42,203 nucleotides of DNA from Chara braunii (Eukaryota; Streptophyta; Charophyceae; Charales; Characeae). The position numbers and the translations under genes were made by a program. The notes beneath the pieces are model-generated. The model was not told the origin of the DNA. It made no database searches and was given only the letters and a program-made list of their open reading frames with translations. Shown piece by piece: positions 41,453 through 42,203 of the stretch. Positions within the stretch are counted from its first letter, which is position 1, and each line of letters starts with the position of its first letter. The DNA is taken from NCBI GenBank assembly GCA_003427395.1, contig BFEA01000602.1, forward strand, positions 353,055-395,257. Direction: 5' to 3'.

Positions 41453-41844
41453 TGAGTTTTTAATGACCAGGGCACACCCATACTACCCCTTGCACTCCAT
41501 GCCTTCAGTTGAGCCACCCCCACGGTTGCTTTGAGCGCCATCTGTTTGAATCCCCCGTAACTCGGCGTTAGATTGGCTCCCAAGAACATCATTCTTTCCT
41601 CATTCCCCACCGTTGGTATGTCCCACCCTTCCAGCTGGTCTATTCCCCGTGGGAGAATGGCCTTGGATTTATACCAGTTGACCTGCGCTCTCGAGTACTT
41701 GCAAAATACCTGCAGATCTTCGTTGAGGATGACGAGCTGTTGAATTGTCGGGGGAATCACCGCCGCCCAAGTCATTTGCAAATGCAGTAGATTGCGGCTC
41801 CACTTTTGGCCCAACCCTCGAGCTCTCCAGTCGTTCATCCGCAC
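41272..41844 (-). pseudogene. LINE 2 RT palm/thumb segment
   Basis: From about 41770 the minus frame reads AAVIPPTIQQLVILNEDLQV, then VNWYKSKAILPRG, then ERMMFLGANLTPSYGGFK and KLKAW-like LKAWSARG. These are the RT segments after the active site (the NWxKSK primer-grip region and the FLG block). After about 41450 the frame becomes nonsense and the real continuation is in another frame. Confidence 0.7.
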
Positions 41845-41950
41845 TCAATATGCCATGCATTGGTTCAATGTAGATGCCAAAACTTCTGCTTGGACAAACA
41901 GATGCACAACGATACATCCGACCGGACAACTGCGGAGGCAGACAAAAAAA
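41669..41950 (-). pseudogene. LINE 2 RT core fragment with mutated catalytic motif
   Basis: Read on the minus strand: QLSGRM, CPSRSFGIYIEPMHGILSAD, then STAFANDLGG. FGIYIEP is the block before the active site, and FAND stands where F/Y-A-D-D is required, so the first catalytic aspartate is an asparagine (a G to A change). After DLGG the coding sense continues in another frame (see next entry), showing a frameshift. Confidence 0.75.
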
Positions 41951-42203
41951 TGTCCGAAAATAACAAAATACAACAAAACTAGATGAAAACACGAAGACAA
42001 CCTCAGGAGACGAAAGAACCTACCTGGGGTCTCTGGGAGGCCCTAATAGATGTCCGCAGCCCTAGCACCTCCCAAAGATGGGAGATGTGCGGTTCAGGGC
42101 CTGTGATGATCCAATGTTTGTATAGGCTAGTGGGAATCTGTGCATGCAACATACCTCTCCTACGAACCTCCCTTCTGGTCCCAATCTCTCTCTCCTCCCC
42201 CCC
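41951..42203. other. No feature recognised
   Basis: AT-rich sequence followed by mixed sequence upstream of the LINE 2 truncation point. Confidence 0.4.

Larger units (their letters stand above)
39282..41950 (-). mobile_element. LINE (non-LTR retrotransposon) 2, 5'-truncated
   Basis: Minus strand order: RT core fragment, thumb, connector, zf-RVT domain, then a 51-nt A tail (plus-strand T run 39282-39332). Similar protein blocks (RVAW-PIQPK-GGLGLIDP, NQPLFRNRFI) link it to LINE 1, though the two are different subfamilies. It begins inside the RT domain, so it is 5'-truncated, and it carries several frameshifts. Confidence 0.85.

Overview
The window reads as nuclear DNA from a large, repeat-rich eukaryotic genome. 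There is no bacterial-style gene packing and no intact host gene that I can recognise. Microsatellites are long, homopolymers are abundant, sequencing gaps remain, and almost every recognisable coding stretch is a decayed retrotransposon. The LINE proteins end in a plant-type zf-RVT zinc domain, the LTR element is primed by a tRNA-Asp-like site, and a plant-like U6 snRNA copy is present. I infer a streptophyte, and the general style suggests a charophyte alga such as Chara, but that assignment is an impression and not a proof.

Layout. 1-250 is GC-rich, poorly assembled sequence. 250-3103 is a long non-coding repeat (called family H here) with an array of seven stem-loops followed by five ~115-130 bp structured tandem units. 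3191-6480 is the 5' part of an LTR retrotransposon: a 705 bp LTR, a tRNA-Asp-type primer binding site, and a broken gag with a CCHC knuckle. No protease, RT or integrase follows. 6480-9908 is low-information sequence with G/C-rich and 317 bp tandem repeats. 9909-14220 is a minus-strand, 5'-truncated LINE with a poly(A) tail, four stem-loops in its 3' UTR and a solo LTR of the same LTR family inserted in its RT gene. 14221-16930 holds two more pieces of family H in opposite orientations. The second piece carries its own array of seven stem-loops.

17-29 kb is mostly non-coding. It contains several short terminal-inverted-repeat elements (MITEs), a cluster of E2F-like sites, long GA/GT/ATCA microsatellites and a 973-base gap (27879-28851). 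29-38 kb contains a tRNA-derived SINE-like sequence, a tandem pair of other pol III-box units, five copies of a hairpin MITE, a 620 bp long inverted repeat between perfect 40 bp direct repeats, a U6 snRNA-like sequence, a 20 bp minisatellite, a 74 bp near-perfect palindrome and a hammerhead-ribozyme-like core. 39282-41950 is a second minus-strand LINE, with a 51-nt tail, frameshifts and a mutated RT catalytic motif.

The most interesting signal is in family H. The array at 446-1163 (+) and the array at 16060-16678 (-) sit at matching positions in homologous repeats, each has seven stem-loops, and both share one architecture although loop and stem sequences differ. Stem changes are often compensated or become G-U on the presumed sense strand. 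Together with the adjacent ~125 bp units this looks like an undescribed structured-RNA (or structured-DNA) system carried by a repeat family.
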